From positions 372,001 through 436,000 of the forward strand of contig CAXXGT010000013.1 in assembly GCA_963664045.2 (NCBI GenBank): a stretch of DNA of 64,000 bases, given 5' to 3'. Below the pieces are notes generated by a model that saw only the letters and a program-made list of their open reading frames with translations, did no database searches and was not told the DNA's origin. Positions within the stretch are counted from its first letter, which is position 1; every line of letters begins with the position of its first letter. This document shows positions 1-9,376 of this stretch, in pieces. Source of the DNA: JAPPHA01 sp963664045. GTDB lineage: Bacteria > Pseudomonadota > Alphaproteobacteria > Rhodobacterales > Rhodobacteraceae. The position numbers were made by a program, and so were the translations under genes.

Positions 1-1189
1 ACATCGGGAGACGGCGGAGCGGTTGCTGTCATGCGGCAATGCGTACCGGTGCTTTGCGACTGAAGGAGAAATCGCAATCGAGCGCGATCGAGCGCGAAAG
101 GAAAATCGGCCGGTTCTCTTTCAGAGCCCCTGGCGGGATAGAGATCCTCGAGACGCACCGGACCAACCATTTGTTGTTCGTCTGAAGGCGCCTCAAAGCG
201 GCACGGTTCGAATTCACGATGCAGTCGCAGGTGATGTCGGTTGGAAAGCAGAAACGATTGACGACCTCGTCCTGTTGCGTTCCGACGGTTCGCCAACCTA
301 CATGCTGGCAGTCGTCGTCGATGACCACGACATGGGCATCAGCCACGTTATCCGTGGCAATGACCACCTCGGAAATGCCGGTCGCCAGGCACTGATTTAC
401 AGGGCATGCGGCTGGGATTTGCCGAATTTCGCACACATTCCCCTGATTCACGGTCCCGACGGAAAGAAGTTATCGAAACGCCACGGCGCCGTCGGTGTCG
501 CGGAATACAGGAAGTCGGGGTTCATTCCGGAAGCCATGCGGAACTACCTGGCGCGGTTGGGCTGGTCTCACGGCGATGACGAGCTGTTTTCAACTGAAGA
601 CGCGGTGAAGTGGTTTGATCTCGGGTCGGTCGGAAGTTCGCCTTCACGGTTCGATTCCAAGAAACTCGACAGTGTCTCGGCATATCATTTACGTGCCTCT
701 GACGATGACGTGCTCACTGAGCATTTGACGGAATGGATGCAGGAGACAGGCCGTCAACCTCTCCTCGACAACCAACGCGACACCGTGCGCCGTGCGATGC
801 CGGTTCTCAAACAGAACGCGAAACGCCTCCCGGATATTCTTGACCGTGCGACCTGCCTGCTTTCCCGCCCGACGGCCCCTGGACTCGATGATTTGTCTGC
901 GGAACTGGACCTGGACCTTGAGAAAGCTGACGAACTCGTCGAACTCGCTCGCATGCATGTCATCCTCGATGACGAATTCACCGATGACCCCGATGTCCGG
1001 ATTCGCGGCGTTGCTGAAAGGGCTAACGTCAAACCGGCCAAGGTGTTCAAGCTCCTTCGGGCTGTTCTTGCAGGGGGTGGTGTTCGAAACGCACCATCGG
1101 TGTTCGACTTGGTTCAACTCCTCGGCAAGGAGGAGTGTTCCGCAAGGTTTGAACGGATTTCGGGTCGAATTCAGACGGTCAATGGATAA
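1..1189 (+). CDS. gltX: Glutamate--tRNA ligase, 5' end cut off by the window
   Basis: Charges tRNA-Glu (or tRNA-Gln in organisms using the amidotransferase route) with glutamate in the cytoplasm. The frame is open from base 2, and the residues just before the first possible in-window start already read like the GluRS catalytic domain, so the true start lies upstream. The class I signature KLSKR is visible in the context DGKKLSKRHG, preceded by the nucleotide-binding stretch HVIRGNDHL, and the C-terminal anticodon-binding helical region follows. gltA lies downstream, the usual alphaproteobacterial order, but here a transposon remnant separates them. The HIGH motif is outside the window. Identification is secure; completeness cannot be judged. 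Confidence 0.95.
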   Translation, partial: HRETAERLLSCGNAYRCFATEGEIAIERDRARKENRPVLFQSPWRDRDPRDAPDQPFVVRLKAPQSGTVRIHDAVAGDVGWKAETIDDLVLLRSDGSPTYMLAVVVDDHDMGISHVIRGNDHLGNAGRQALIYRACGWDLPNFAHIPLIHGPDGKKLSKRHGAVGVAEYRKSGFIPEAMRNYLARLGWSHGDDELFSTEDAVKWFDLGSVGSSPSRFDSKKLDSVSAYHLRASDDDVLTEHLTEWMQETGRQPLLDNQRDTVRRAMPVLKQNAKRLPDILDRATCLLSRPTAPGLDDLSAELDLDLEKADELVELARMHVILDDEFTDDPDVRIRGVAERANVKPAKVFKLLRAVLAGGGVRNAPSVFDLVQLLGKEECSARFERISGRIQTVNG

Positions 1190-1417
1190 CGCCGGCGTGT
1201 TTGCAACGGGGCTAATATCGAAGGGCTAACGGCGCCGTGACGCCACCAGTTTCCGATCAATTTCACTGGTCGCTGGGATTGGGAATGCCAGATCTGGCCT
1301 TGGGTGATTCCTCGACAATTCGTGCAGATGGAGTCGTGATCGCGTGACGGGAAACCAGCCTTTCCCATTACAAGACAAACCTTGTGCCGAAGGCCCGACC
1401 GCGTGAGTGATACTGCC

Positions 1418-1955
1418 ATTCACCGGAACATTTTCTACCGGTTTCTGCCCGGCTCCAAGGCGAACGCACGGCGCCTGGCAGGACAGGCGGGCGCCTGCCG
1501 CTTCGTCTGGAACGCGATACCGAGGCAGCACAGTGACGCTCATGAGGCCACAATGGCCAAACGGGTAGAAACCACCGACATCGGTTTCGTTCTTCTCGCT
1601 CGGCAAGGAATTCACCAGGCTCCGCAACGAAACACCGTGGCTTTCCAAATATTCCTTCGCCGTGATCCGGTACTGCCTCACGTGCCAGGCCGATGCGTGG
1701 AAGGCGTTTTTCAGGGGCGACAGTGACGCGCCAAAGTTCAAGTCGTGCAACGCCTGCGGGTTCATTGACCCGGAAAACCGGAACAACCGGAAGTTCGAAT
1801 GCGTGGCGTGCGGCCATGCCGATCATGCGGATCTGAATGCGGCCCGCAACATCTTGGCCTCGGAGTTCAAAGCGTCTGCACGGCGAGGGGCGTTGGCGCT
1901 GGCCACTGACAGCCACCCTGTGACCGGTGAGACCGATCGAAAGCGGGCGGCGTGA
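1418..1955 (+). pseudogene. TnpB (IS200/IS605-type OrfB) remnant, internally deleted and frameshifted
   Basis: The first part reads like the TnpB N-terminus (YRFLPG...GACRFVWN). The frame then shifts near 1585 and continues with FFSLGKEFTRLRNETPWL and QADAWKAFF. After about 1740 the sequence jumps directly to the C-terminal zinc ribbon (CNACG...CVACGH) and the last RuvC segment, DLNAARNIL, with its aspartate. The long middle section carrying the first two RuvC acidic residues is missing. TnpB is an RNA-guided nuclease carried by IS200/IS605 elements; this copy cannot encode one. No TnpA gene is adjacent. The flanks (1190-1417 and 1956-2100) may hold element ends or guide-RNA sequence, but I cannot place boundaries. 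Confidence 0.75.
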
Positions 1956-2442
1956 TGCGCCAACCCTTCGATGTAATTCCCTTTGCAAACGCCTGATGTG
2001 ACTCGGAGCACGAGCAACTCACCATCGTCATCCCGCTTCAGGTGCGTGCCGGCAACAGTGTTCAAACGGATGAAATCGCCAGATAAAAAGGGCGCCAAGG
2101 TCGACCGACTTTCTCATTGCAGGGAATCTGACTACTGATGCGAGGGCATTTCATGCAAATGTCGTTTTTCGAAAGTTCTCAGCGATTTCTCTGAGAAACG
2201 TGGTTTTGTGAGCCTTTGCAACATGAGGTTCTCAAACTGGACAAATGCATCTCAAGAACTCGCCGAACGGGAATCGTTTCCCGCCGATTGACAGGTCTGT
2301 CGGAGAAGGCCGAGTTGTGGTAATGGCGGGGTGCCGCCGCGTGTCTCGACGGACATAGTTTGAATTCCGGCCGCTTCACCTGGAGGCGCCGGGTGACTGG
2401 CTTCCTTACCGTAACCACACCTGAGTCTGTGCGAGGAAATTG
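1956..2442. other. Intergenic region upstream of gltA
   Basis: No convincing gene. The left part probably contains the right end of the decayed TnpB element; the right part should contain the gltA promoter. A TTGACA hexamer at 2288-2293 is not followed by a good -10 box at the right distance, so I do not call a promoter. Confidence 0.4.
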
Positions 2443-3744
2443 ATGACCAAAGTTACATCCGAATCTGCAACTCTTTCATTCAAGGGCAAATCCTTAGATC
2501 TCCCGGTTCTTGGCTCAACGTTAGGGCCTGATGTCATCGATATTCGAAATCTTTATCGTGATGGGAATGTCTTCGCTTATGACCCGGGATACACGTCGAC
2601 AGCTTCGTGCGATTCATCCATCACGTTCATAGATGGCGAAAGCGGAAAACTCCTGTATCGAGGATACCCGATCGAACAGCTTGCACGGGCTTCCCACTAC
2701 CTGGAGGTTTGCTATTTGCTGCTGTACGGCGACCTGCCCAACCGTGAACAGCTCGAAGATTTCGAGACCCGGGTAACCCGCCATACAATGGTGCACGAGC
2801 AGTTGCTCTTTCTCTATCGCGGTTTTCGAAGGGACGCGCATCCGATGGCCATCGCGTGCGGGGTCGTTGGCGCCCTTTCCGCGTTTTATCACGATTCAAC
2901 CGACGTCAACGATCCGCTGCAACGCGAGATCGCATCAATTAGGATGATCGCCAAGATCCCGACAATTGCGGCAATGGCGTACAAATACTCGATCGGGCAA
3001 CCGTTTGTTTACCCGAAAAATGACCAAGACTATGCGTCAAATTTCCTGCATATGTGTTTTTCTGTTCCGGCGGAAGAGTATCGCGTCAACCCTGTCATGA
3101 GTCGGGCCCTCGACAGGATTTTCATGCTTCATGCCGATCATGAGCAGAACGCATCGACTTCAACCGTTCGCCTTGCCGGCTCGTCCGGCGCCAATCCATT
3201 TGCATGCGTTGCGGCCGGAATTGCCTGTCTTTGGGGCCCTGCTCACGGCGGCGCCAACCAGGCGTGCCTGGAGATTCTCAAGGAAATCGGCACGGTTGAC
3301 AGGATTCCTGAGTTCATCAAGCGCGCACGCGACCGGTCAGACCCGTTCCGGCTGATGGGATTTGGGCATCGCGTTTACAAGAATTACGATCCCCGGGCGC
3401 AGGTCATCAAGGAATCGGCCGACGAAGTGCTGGATTACCTCGGTACAAAAGACAAGCCGATTCTGAAAGTCGCCAAGGAGTTGGAACGAATCGCACTCCA
3501 GGACGATTACTTTATCCAGAAAAGGCTGTATCCGAATGTCGATTTCTATTCAGGCATAATCCTCGAGGCGCTTGGGTTCCCGACCTCGATGTTTACGCCG
3601 ATATTCGCTCTGAGCCGAACCGTCGGGTGGATCGCGCAGTGGAAGGAAATGCTGGCGGATCCGGTGCAGAAGATCGGCCGGCCCAGACAACGGTACACTG
3701 GCTGTTCGACCAGGGAATACGTCCGGATTTCCGATCGGCCATGA
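2443..3744 (+). CDS. gltA: Citrate synthase (type II)
   Basis: Condenses oxaloacetate and acetyl-CoA to citrate, the entry step of the TCA cycle. The 433-residue length fits the hexameric, NADH-sensitive bacterial type. The catalytic residues are visible: His268 in GPAHGGAN, His309 in GFGHRVYKNYDPRA and Asp367 in YPNVDFYSG. ATG at 2443 is preferred over the overlapping TTG at 2440 because GAGGAA sits a few bases upstream. Position after gltX is typical for alphaproteobacteria. No frameshift or missing motif. Confidence 0.97.
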   Translation: MTKVTSESATLSFKGKSLDLPVLGSTLGPDVIDIRNLYRDGNVFAYDPGYTSTASCDSSITFIDGESGKLLYRGYPIEQLARASHYLEVCYLLLYGDLPNREQLEDFETRVTRHTMVHEQLLFLYRGFRRDAHPMAIACGVVGALSAFYHDSTDVNDPLQREIASIRMIAKIPTIAAMAYKYSIGQPFVYPKNDQDYASNFLHMCFSVPAEEYRVNPVMSRALDRIFMLHADHEQNASTSTVRLAGSSGANPFACVAAGIACLWGPAHGGANQACLEILKEIGTVDRIPEFIKRARDRSDPFRLMGFGHRVYKNYDPRAQVIKESADEVLDYLGTKDKPILKVAKELERIALQDDYFIQKRLYPNVDFYSGIILEALGFPTSMFTPIFALSRTVGWIAQWKEMLADPVQKIGRPRQRYTGCSTREYVRISDRP

Positions 3745-3810
3745 CTGCAGGATTTCCCGCGTCACAGTGGCCCGATGAGACGGGTCAACCAGGGCAAATC
3801 CAATACTGAT

Positions 3811-4587
3811 TCAACGTCCTTCGAATTCGGGGGGCCGTTTTTCAAGAAATGCCAGGACACCTTCCCGGAAATCACGTGTGCGGCTTGCCTGGCCCTGCAA
3901 GCTGCACTCGATATCCAGTTGCTGTTCCAGCGACTGCTCCAGGCTCAATCCGAGGGCCTGCTTGGCCAGCCTGTATGTTTCAGTCGGGCCTCTGGCCAAA
4001 TGCCGCGCGGTTGCCGCCAGGGATTCTTCAAACTCCTCGTCCGGTACACAGCGCCAGATCATTCCCCAGTCGGCCGCTTCCGAAGCCGAAATCCGCTCCG
4101 ACAGCAGCACCGCGCCGAGCGCCCTCGACAGGCCGATCTTGCGGGGTAGCCAGTAAGTCCCCCCGGCATCGGGAATCAACCCGATCCTGGTAAAGGCCTG
4201 CAGGAAGTACGCGCTTTCCTTGGCCAGCGTGATGTCCGTGCACAACGCCAGGTTGGCCCCGGCGCCGGCGGCAGCGCCGTTTACGGCAGAAATCGTGGGA
4301 ATCGTGCAATCGGAAATTGCCCTGACCAGCGGAACATATTCTTCACGGAGGGTTGTTTCGATATCGACACTGGCGACGTTTTCCGAATATCCGAGATCCT
4401 GCCCTGAACAGAAAGCCTTTCCGTGGCCGGTCAGAACAACGACCCGGGCATCGTCTTGAGCGAACTCGAACGCGTGCACCAATTCTGCGCGCATCTGAGC
4501 GTTCAGGGCATTCATTTCGTTCGGCCTGTGCATCGTAATTGTTGCGATATCTTCGAAAACGGAAAATTGCAGAGTCTCGTATTCCAT
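3811..4587 (-). CDS. Enoyl-CoA hydratase/isomerase family protein, PaaG-like
   Basis: Crotonase-fold protein of 258 residues. The oxyanion-hole segments are present: HGKAFCSGQDL near residue 60 and NGAAAGAGANLAL near residue 105, followed by GLIPDAGGTYWLPR. That last motif, with Asp in place of the usual second catalytic Glu, is characteristic of the isomerase branch (2-(1,2-epoxy-1,2-dihydrophenyl)acetyl-CoA isomerase, PaaG). It ends FLEKRPPEFEGR, the usual tail. It stands alone, convergent with gltA, so no pathway context supports phenylacetate degradation. Family is sure; substrate is inferred. Confidence 0.85.
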   Translation of the reverse strand: MEYETLQFSVFEDIATITMHRPNEMNALNAQMRAELVHAFEFAQDDARVVVLTGHGKAFCSGQDLGYSENVASVDIETTLREEYVPLVRAISDCTIPTISAVNGAAAGAGANLALCTDITLAKESAYFLQAFTRIGLIPDAGGTYWLPRKIGLSRALGAVLLSERISASEAADWGMIWRCVPDEEFEESLAATARHLARGPTETYRLAKQALGLSLEQSLEQQLDIECSLQGQASRTRDFREGVLAFLEKRPPEFEGR

Positions 4588-4856
4588 CGGGGATTTCCTG
4601 TATTCTCACGGTGTGAATTCTTCCCAGATCGCGAAAGACGGTCGCACCCGAGCGAATGTCCTTATTCTGAAGGGCACCGCAATCACTTCGGCCATGACAT
4701 ACCGTACACGTCTTTGGAAAAGGGATAAAATCCGCCGGAAAATCGCGATTCTCGATGCCTGCGAACTCGCCTTGCATTGGAAAATGCACTTGGCACTGCT
4801 CACAAATCACCTGCCTGCATCGTGCTGGTAACCTGGTTGACGGGCGCCTCCGTTGT

Positions 4857-5336
4857 TCATTCCCCGTCCAGTTGCCGCAGCCGGTCCAATTCTTGCTCAG
4901 ACAGGGACTGAAGTGGTTTCATTCGCCGGTTCCTGCGCACGAACACCGCCGCCACTATGCCGCCGCCGACAAGAGCGGCGGGACCTGCGAGCCAAAGAAT
5001 GAGGTTCGATCCTCCCTTCCCCGGTTTCAACAACACGTACTCACCGAACCGATCGACGACATAATCGAGCACTTGCTGATCTGAATCGCCCGCGGTTAGC
5101 CTTTCTCGCACAAGTAACCTGAGATCAGCGGCAAGATCCGCGTTCGAACTGTCAATGTTCTCGTTTCGGCAGACGAGGCACCGAAGCTGGCGGGAGATTT
5201 CCTGGGCACGCGCTTCGAGTTCAACGTCTTCCAGCATCTCGTCGGGTTCAACCGGAATCGCCGGCCTTGCAAGCATCCCAAGCAGCAGGACCGCGAGGGT
5301 CCACCGGGTCGTCCAATTTCCGTTCCGCCTTTTCAT
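4857..5336 (-). CDS. ccmH: Cytochrome c maturation protein CcmH (CycL)
   Basis: Membrane-anchored periplasmic thiol oxidoreductase that keeps apocytochrome c cysteines reduced for heme ligation. The 159-residue product starts with a signal sequence (WTLAVLLLGMLARPA) and has the heme-lyase motif RCLVCRNE near residue 52, then a C-terminal membrane helix around residues 114-132 (LILWLAGPAALVGGGIVAAV). It is the last gene of the argC-ccmE-ccmF-ccmH series, 74 bases after ccmF. A CcmI-like tetratricopeptide extension is absent, so this is the short alphaproteobacterial form. Confidence 0.93.
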   Translation of the reverse strand: MKRRNGNWTTRWTLAVLLLGMLARPAIPVEPDEMLEDVELEARAQEISRQLRCLVCRNENIDSSNADLAADLRLLVRERLTAGDSDQQVLDYVVDRFGEYVLLKPGKGGSNLILWLAGPAALVGGGIVAAVFVRRNRRMKPLQSLSEQELDRLRQLDGE

Positions 5337-5410
5337 TCTGTCCCGAAGCTAATCATGGCGCCTGCCTTGACGATATATCCGCAGTACCCGGCATTCTGGT
5401 TTTCAGGCCT

Positions 5411-7396
5411 TCAGGTCGTCGCAATCCGGGCGGAATTCCTGATGCTGCGGTGGCGGCCAATCCCGACGCGAATCCTTCGATCCGAAAGGCTCAACAGGCC
5501 ACCAATTGCCATGATCGCTACGCCTGCCCAGATCCAGACCGCGAACGGTTTGACGTAAGTTCGTACAACCCAGGAACCATCTTCTCGCCGCTCACCGAGA
5601 ACCAGATAGAGGTCACGGGAAAACCCGACGTCAATCGCAGCTTCGGTAGTCTGCGATCCCGAGACAAGATACGTGCGTTTTTCCGGCGTCAACGATGTTA
5701 ACGGGGTCCTGGATCGCGACACGTCAAACACCCCTGCGACTGACAGGTAGTTTGGCCCGACCTCCTGCCTGACGTCTGCGAAGTGAAACTCGTAATTTGC
5801 AACACTGAATATGTCACCCGGTTTCGCCAACCGAATATCTTCCGTCTCCCAGGCCGTAATCGCGGAAATGCCGAACAGGGTTATTCCGAGACCAGCGTGT
5901 GCGAATGACTTCCCCCAAACCCTTCGAGGTGGTCGGTTCAGACTCATGGACGGAAACGCCAGCCTGGACTCCCGGCTTCGCACTACGAACAGGAGTTCTC
6001 GCGCCGCGCCAAATACCAGCCACGCAGCAAGGGTTGCCCCGACAGGTGCCAGCATGCGACCGCCGGTTTGAATGACCCAAACCAGCAATCCGAGGGAAAG
6101 CGACAATGCGAGTACGCCACTAAGCCTTTTCATGGATTTCCGGAGATTGCCCCGCTTCCATGGTAACGATGCGCCGAGAGGAAGAACGGCGGCCAGGACA
6201 ACCATGAATGGCGTGAAAGCCTGATCGAAAAACGGTGGACCTACAGATAGCTTGCGATCCCAAACGAGTTCGGCGACAAGAGGCCAGATCGTTCCAACGA
6301 AAACAACGAACGCTGCTACGCAGAGCAGCAGGTTGTTCAGGATGAGACCGGATTCACGGCTGATGGCCGTAAACCCGGCAGAGCCTCCGTTGACACCGGA
6401 TCTCGATGCGAACAGCGCCAGTCCCCCGCACGTCGCAACCGTCAGGATCGCAAGGATGAAAACCCCTCGGCCCGGATCGTCAGCAAAAGCATGAACCGAT
6501 GTCAGGACTCCCGAGCGAACTATGAAGGTTCCGATCAACGTGAAGGAGAAGGCGAGGATCGCCAGCAAAATCGTCCAGTTCATCAATAAGTTGCGTTTCT
6601 CCGTTACAATGGCGGAATGGAGCAACGCCGTTGCTGCAAGCCATGGCATAAAGCTGGCGTTTTCGACCGGATCCCAAAACCACCAGCCTCCCCAGCCCAG
6701 TTCGTAGTAGGCCCACCATGAGCCGAGGGCGATTCCGATTGTCAGCCAAATCCATGCAAACAAGGTCCAGGGTCTGACCCACCGTGCCCAGGCAGCATCA
6801 ACCCTCCCTCCTATCAACGCGGCGATCGCGAAACTGTAGGTCAGGGACAAACCGACGTAGCCAAGATAGAGAAATGGCGGATGAAACGCCAAGCCCGGAT
6901 CCTGCAACAGTGGATTGAGATCGTTGCCATCGAGCGGGGGAACGGAAAGACGTTCGAAAGGGTTCGAGGTCAGTATCAGAAAGGTCAGGAACGCTGTCGT
7001 GATCATCGACTGAACTGCAAGAACCCGCGCTTTCAGTTCCAGGGGCAAGCCATGATCGAACAGTGCGACGAGCGATCCGCACAGGACAAGAATCAACACC
7101 CAGAGCAGCAAGGATCCCTCGTGGTTCCCCCAAACGCCGGTTACCTTGTACAGCAGTGGCTTCAGGGAGTGGGAATGGTCGGCAACCAGCCTGACGGAAA
7201 AGTCGGACGAAACGAAGGCCGCGATCAGGCCTGCAAATGCGAACCCGACCAGCACGAACTGGAGAATCATTCCGGATGACGCGAATCGCATCCATCTGGT
7301 CCAGCCATACCGTGCCCCGACGAGCGGTATGACGACGGTCGCACAGGCAACGAAGAGCGCTGTCAAGGTGGCAAATTGAGATAACTCTACGCTCAT
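5411..7396 (-). CDS. ccmF: Heme lyase CcmF (CycK)
   Basis: Large polytopic membrane protein (661 residues) that attaches heme from holo-CcmE to apocytochrome c. The tryptophan-rich signature is clear (WGGWWFWDPVEN, around residues 235-250) and is flanked by many membrane helices. The periplasmic loop follows in the last third (ETEDIRLAKPGD...), and a final helix lies near the C-terminus. Conserved histidines flank the Trp-rich region (for example in FHPPFLYLGYVG). Length is normal. It lies 104 bases downstream of ccmE and upstream of ccmH in one apparent transcription unit. Confidence 0.96.
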   Translation of the reverse strand: MSVELSQFATLTALFVACATVVIPLVGARYGWTRWMRFASSGMILQFVLVGFAFAGLIAAFVSSDFSVRLVADHSHSLKPLLYKVTGVWGNHEGSLLLWVLILVLCGSLVALFDHGLPLELKARVLAVQSMITTAFLTFLILTSNPFERLSVPPLDGNDLNPLLQDPGLAFHPPFLYLGYVGLSLTYSFAIAALIGGRVDAAWARWVRPWTLFAWIWLTIGIALGSWWAYYELGWGGWWFWDPVENASFMPWLAATALLHSAIVTEKRNLLMNWTILLAILAFSFTLIGTFIVRSGVLTSVHAFADDPGRGVFILAILTVATCGGLALFASRSGVNGGSAGFTAISRESGLILNNLLLCVAAFVVFVGTIWPLVAELVWDRKLSVGPPFFDQAFTPFMVVLAAVLPLGASLPWKRGNLRKSMKRLSGVLALSLSLGLLVWVIQTGGRMLAPVGATLAAWLVFGAARELLFVVRSRESRLAFPSMSLNRPPRRVWGKSFAHAGLGITLFGISAITAWETEDIRLAKPGDIFSVANYEFHFADVRQEVGPNYLSVAGVFDVSRSRTPLTSLTPEKRTYLVSGSQTTEAAIDVGFSRDLYLVLGERREDGSWVVRTYVKPFAVWIWAGVAIMAIGGLLSLSDRRIRVGIGRHRSIRNSARIATT

Positions 7397-7500
7397 GATG
7401 TTTTTGGCGCTGTCTGCGACTGCTCCGATCCGGATCCCTTTTGCTTCATAGTGTTCCCGTGGGCATTCACCAGGTCAGATATAGCCCTGTTGACAATGTT

Positions 7501-7941
7501 TCAATTGGCAGGCCTGAATACCCCTTCTTCCTTGAGCGACTCTATCACCTCTTTCGGCATGTAGTTTTCGTCGTGTTTGGCGAGGATCTCCGTCGCCACG
7601 AATGTTCCGGAGTTGAGCGTTCCCAACGCGACCACACCTTGTCCCTCCCGAAAGAGATCAGGAAGGATCCCCGCAAACGTTACGGGAATTCCATGCGTAC
7701 CATCAGTAACCTGAAAACGAACGCCCAAGTCGTGAACAATCAGGCTTCCCTCTTCGACCAAGCCACCCAACCTGAACGGAACGCCGTCACGAATGTCCTG
7801 GTTCTTGACGATCTGGCTGGGACTGCGGAAGAACTGGATTCCGTCCCTGGCAGCGTATCCGATCAAGACTGTCGCGAGCGCCAGAAGCGTAACGGCCGCT
7901 GCGATGACCTGAAGGCGGCGTTTCTTCCTGAGACCACGCAT
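7501..7941 (-). CDS. ccmE: Heme chaperone CcmE (CycJ)
   Basis: Periplasmic, N-terminally anchored protein that covalently binds heme and hands it to CcmF. The 146-residue product has a positively charged N-terminus (RGLRKKRRL), one membrane helix (residues 10-28), the OB-fold core, and the heme-attachment motif LAKHDENYMP with the conserved His and Tyr. It begins 18 bases downstream of argC. In many alphaproteobacteria ccmI (cycH) precedes ccmE; here argC occupies that position and no ccmI or ccmG is present in this block. Confidence 0.95.
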   Translation of the reverse strand: MRGLRKKRRLQVIAAAVTLLALATVLIGYAARDGIQFFRSPSQIVKNQDIRDGVPFRLGGLVEEGSLIVHDLGVRFQVTDGTHGIPVTFAGILPDLFREGQGVVALGTLNSGTFVATEILAKHDENYMPKEVIESLKEEGVFRPAN

Positions 7942-7959
7942 CGATACCTGACTACGTAC

Positions 7960-8991
7960 CTAAGGGAACAGCGCCGGGGCCATCAGCCCTTCCGTCTCGG
8001 GCAATCCGAGCATGAGATTGGCATTCTGTACGGCTTGGCCTGACGCGCCCTTTACCAGGTTGTCGAGCGCGGAAAGAACAATTGTGCGATTTTCGCGCCG
8101 ATCAGAAACGACACCGATATGGCAAAAATTTGCTCCACGAACATGGTGGGTGTCCGGAATTTCACCGAATGGCAACACGATGACAAAAGGTTCATTCGCG
8201 TATCGGTTGGCGAGAGCATGGTGTACGTGCCCGGGATTCCCCTTGACATGAACCGTTGCAAGAATTCCCCGGTTTTGAGGCAGGAGGTGCGCGACAAACG
8301 TCGGGCTCACAGGTTTTCCGGCCAATCTGGAAAATTCCTGTTCAAACTCAGCGATATGCCGGTGGGAAGCCACGCTGTACGGCCGATACCCTTCAGAGAC
8401 CTCCGAGTGCAGAATTGCTTCGCTGGGCGATCGTCCTGCACCCGACACCCCGGTCGCCAGGTCGATGACGATCTCGTCGGAATCGACGACTCCAGCCTCC
8501 AGTAGCGGTAACACGGCCAGGAGTCCGGTTGCGGCATTACACCCGGTTCCCGCAACGAGGCGAGCGTCCCGGATCTCATCACGATAAAACTCCGTCAGAC
8601 CGTACACTGCCTCCTGAACCAGCAGAGGGGCAACGTGCTCGACGCCGTACCATCGCCTGTATTCGTCCAGGTCCTTCAATCGAAAGTCTGCGGAAAGGTC
8701 GACCACCCTGGCCGTCTCGACAACCTGCCTGACCGCGTCCTGGCTGGTCTTGTGCGGCAATGCACTGAACACGATATCGATTTCGGTCAGGTCAATCTGA
8801 TCGAGTCGTGTCAGCCCGGGCAGATCGAGATGCCGCAGGTGGGGGAAAACAGTGCTGACCGCCATGCCGGCTTTCCTGTCCGCGGCGAGCGCCGCTACTT
8901 CCATGCATGGATGTGCAGCGATCAGCCGCATGAGCTCGGCGCCCGTATAGCCGCTCGCACCGAGAATCGCGATTTTGTGTTGTTTCGGCAC
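7960..8991 (-). CDS. argC: N-acetyl-gamma-glutamyl-phosphate reductase
   Basis: Third step of arginine biosynthesis: NADPH-dependent reduction of N-acetylglutamyl phosphate. The dinucleotide-binding motif GASGYTGAE is at residues 11-19 and the catalytic cysteine is Cys151 in VAGTGCNAAT. A longer frame reaches 9087, but a GTG at 8991 preceded by GGAGA at good spacing gives a 343-residue protein, the normal length, so I use that start. In many alphaproteobacteria argC follows rplM-rpsI directly. Here an insertion sequence and an enoyl-CoA hydratase gene lie between rpsI and argC. Confidence 0.94.
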   Translation of the reverse strand: MPKQHKIAILGASGYTGAELMRLIAAHPCMEVAALAADRKAGMAVSTVFPHLRHLDLPGLTRLDQIDLTEIDIVFSALPHKTSQDAVRQVVETARVVDLSADFRLKDLDEYRRWYGVEHVAPLLVQEAVYGLTEFYRDEIRDARLVAGTGCNAATGLLAVLPLLEAGVVDSDEIVIDLATGVSGAGRSPSEAILHSEVSEGYRPYSVASHRHIAEFEQEFSRLAGKPVSPTFVAHLLPQNRGILATVHVKGNPGHVHHALANRYANEPFVIVLPFGEIPDTHHVRGANFCHIGVVSDRRENRTIVLSALDNLVKGASGQAVQNANLMLGLPETEGLMAPALFP

Positions 8992-9335
8992 GATAGTCTC
9001 CAGAGACGGGTTCACGGGTCGAATTAAGGGAACTCCTGAACCCGCGCAACGCCGATGACCTGCCTTTCTTCGCAGCGCGCCTGACACATGTGTTTAAATC
9101 CCGGAGGTGGCGTAACGTATTACCGAGCGCCGGGGACAGGCAAACCGTTTCCCATGCCATTTTGCGTCGCACGTGTGACACGTGGTGGCCGCAGCAAGGA
9201 TTCCCGATTCGGGAAACAGGCGACGCGCCGGAACCAGGAAGCCGGGCAAATGAACGGTACTCGGAATCCGATGATGGTCAGACGTGATCCTGACCGCAAG
9301 ACCATTGCACCTGCAGGCAATTCCAGTTCCCGGCC
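8992..9335. other. Gene-free stretch upstream of argC
   Basis: No coding frame here is convincing. It runs from the argC start to the left target duplication of the insertion sequence and presumably holds the argC promoter. A weak GGTCAG...CTGACC hairpin lies at 9276-9295 with no known role. Confidence 0.4.
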
Positions 9336-9343
9336 AACTTTGT
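9336..9343. repeat. Left target-site duplication of the insertion sequence
   Basis: AACTTTGT lies directly outside the left inverted repeat and recurs exactly at 10977-10984 outside the right one. This is the signature of a single, unrearranged insertion event. Confidence 0.85.
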
Positions 9344-9366
9344 GGGTGTAAATTCACCGTGGCGAC
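9344..9366. repeat. Left terminal inverted repeat of the insertion sequence
   Basis: The 23 bases start GGGTGT and end GGCGAC. They match the reverse complement of 10954-10976 at 18 of 23 positions, with both outer six bases and the inner seven bases identical. Confidence 0.8.
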
Positions 9367-9376
9367 GTTTTTGGTC

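Noticed and set aside
2288..2316. TTGACA box upstream of gltA
   Set aside because: The hexamer 17 bases downstream is CGAGTT, a poor -10 box.
4755..4860. Sequence NSPCIGKCT resembling the start of DUF1289 proteins
   Set aside because: Only the first eight or nine residues fit; the following cysteine and GRTLDEI-type motif are not in register and the frame runs into the ccmH 3' end. At most a very degraded remnant.
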